A stretch of DNA of 5,890 nucleotides, from positions 1 through 5,890 of the forward strand of contig JAEYYQ010000024.1 in the NCBI GenBank assembly GCA_023428365.1. The letters run 5' to 3'. Shown here piece after piece: positions 5,386-5,890 of this stretch (position 1 is the first letter of the stretch; each line of letters opens with the position of its first letter). The translations under genes were made by a program, and so were the position numbers. This DNA is from Pseudomonadota bacterium. Its GTDB lineage: Bacteria > Pseudomonadota > Alphaproteobacteria > Rhizobiales > Hyphomicrobiaceae. The notes under the pieces are model-generated. The model worked only from the letters and a program-made list of their open reading frames with translations, had not been told where the DNA came from and searched no databases.

Positions 5386-5890
5386 ATCCGCAAACCAATG
5401 ACGAGAGGCACGCCTGAGCGCGAGCCCTCAGGCCCCAAGATCAACGATGCGATCCGGGCCAGAGATGTACGCCTGATTGACGAAACCGGTCAAAATGTCG
5501 GGGTTGTGAGCCGCGTCGACGCCATGGAGCGTGCCGAGACGGCTGGTCTTGACCTCGTCGAGGTGTCGCCCGACGCCGATCCGCCAGTCTGCAAGATCAT
5601 GGACTATGGCAAGTTCAAGTACCAGGAGCAGAAGAAGGCGGCCGAGGCGCGTAAGAACCAAAAGATCGTAGAAATCAAAGAGATCAAGATGCGTCCCAGC
5701 ATCGACGATCACGACTACGACGTGAAGATGCGGTCTATCAAACGGTTCTTCGAAGAGGGCGATAAGGTTAAGATTACCTTGCGCTTCCGTGGACGCGAGA
5801 TGGCGCACCAGGAACTCGGCATGGATCTGTTGCAGCGGGTTAAGTCCGATCTTCTGGAAGACGCCAAGGTCGAGTCCGAACCGCGCCTCG
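5386..5890 (+). CDS. infC: Translation initiation factor IF-3, 3' end cut by window; probable ATC start
   Basis: IF-3 binds the 30S subunit, keeps it apart from 50S, and checks start-codon and initiator-tRNA pairing. The visible 168 codons cover nearly the whole protein (about 180 residues in E. coli). They show the N-terminal domain ([16 protein letters not shown], 17-32), the IF-3 signature [14 protein letters not shown] (70-83), the basic linker helix (about 80-92), and the C-terminal domain ([36 protein letters not shown]). Only the final residues are missing. Starting at ATG 5398 would give MTRGTP; starting at ATC 5386 adds IRKP, which matches the (M/I)RRP opening I recall from many alphaproteobacterial IF-3 proteins, and it is the only start with a well-placed ribosome-binding site. 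An in-frame TGA at 5368-5370 bars anything longer. A rare start codon fits known IF-3 autoregulation. By usual gene order rpmI and rplT should follow. Confidence 0.95.
   Translation, partial: MRKPMTRGTPEREPSGPKINDAIRARDVRLIDETGQNVGVVSRVDAMERAETAGLDLVEVSPDADPPVCKIMDYGKFKYQEQKKAAEARKNQKIVEIKEIKMRPSIDDHDYDVKMRSIKRFFEEGDKVKITLRFRGREMAHQELGMDLLQRVKSDLLEDAKVESEPRL

Noticed and set aside
5398..5400. ATG 5398 as the infC start
   Set aside because: There is no ribosome-binding site at a usable distance, and it drops the IRKP residues that resemble other alphaproteobacterial IF-3 N-termini; it remains the fallback if the ATC call is wrong.
5428..5808. 126-codon minus-strand frame inside infC
   Set aside because: It lies wholly opposite a clear IF-3 coding sequence that continues to the window end; the translation is a typical shadow of Lys/Glu-rich coding DNA.
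1..5890. A new defence, toxin-antitoxin or mobile system
   Set aside because: I found no nuclease, ATPase, transposase, integrase, small toxin pair, direct-repeat array or attachment site; the genes look like ordinary chromosomal content.

Overview
This 5.9 kb window looks like a chromosomal segment of an alphaproteobacterium, most likely Hyphomicrobiales (Rhizobiales). The reasons are the GC-rich coding sequence with strong third-position G/C bias, the alphaproteobacterial style of the IF-3 N-terminus, the QueG-SDR gene pair, and a long Ala/Glu/Arg coiled-coil envelope protein with a Cys-containing C-terminal domain that I associate, from memory, with this order. I see no rRNA, tRNA, CRISPR array, insertion sequence or phage gene.

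Layout. (1) Positions 1-1268, plus strand: the 3' end of queG (epoxyqueuosine reductase, last step of tRNA queuosine synthesis), followed by an atypical SDR-family NAD(P)-binding protein. Their stop and start overlap (GTGA), so they are probably one translationally coupled unit. (2) 1269-1416: a 148-base gap holding a candidate weak terminator hairpin and a symmetrical dyad around CACGTACGTG. (3) 1417-3171, plus strand: a 584-aa exported protein (probable lipoprotein) with about 300 residues of charged helix, including four 32-33-residue tandem repeats, then a conserved-looking C-terminal domain with five cysteines. Its function is unknown. (4) 3215-4000, minus strand: an alpha/beta hydrolase with an intact Ser-Asp-His triad, convergent with gene 3. 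(5) 4036-5232, plus strand: a GT4-type retaining glycosyltransferase, divergent from the hydrolase with only 35 bases between start codons. (6) 5233-5385: a leader region with a candidate promoter and a perfect 6-bp GC hairpin. (7) 5386 to the end: infC (translation initiation factor IF-3), cut by the window end. Its best-supported start is a non-canonical ATC codon, which implies the AUU-type autoregulation known for E. coli infC.

The genes do not form one pathway. The window joins housekeeping translation genes (tRNA modification at the left, IF-3 at the right) with cell-envelope candidates in the middle (coiled-coil lipoprotein, glycosyltransferase) and a hydrolase of unknown substrate. 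I do not see a convincing new defence or mobile system. The items most worth a second look are the infC ATC start and the uncharacterised coiled-coil/Cys-domain envelope protein.
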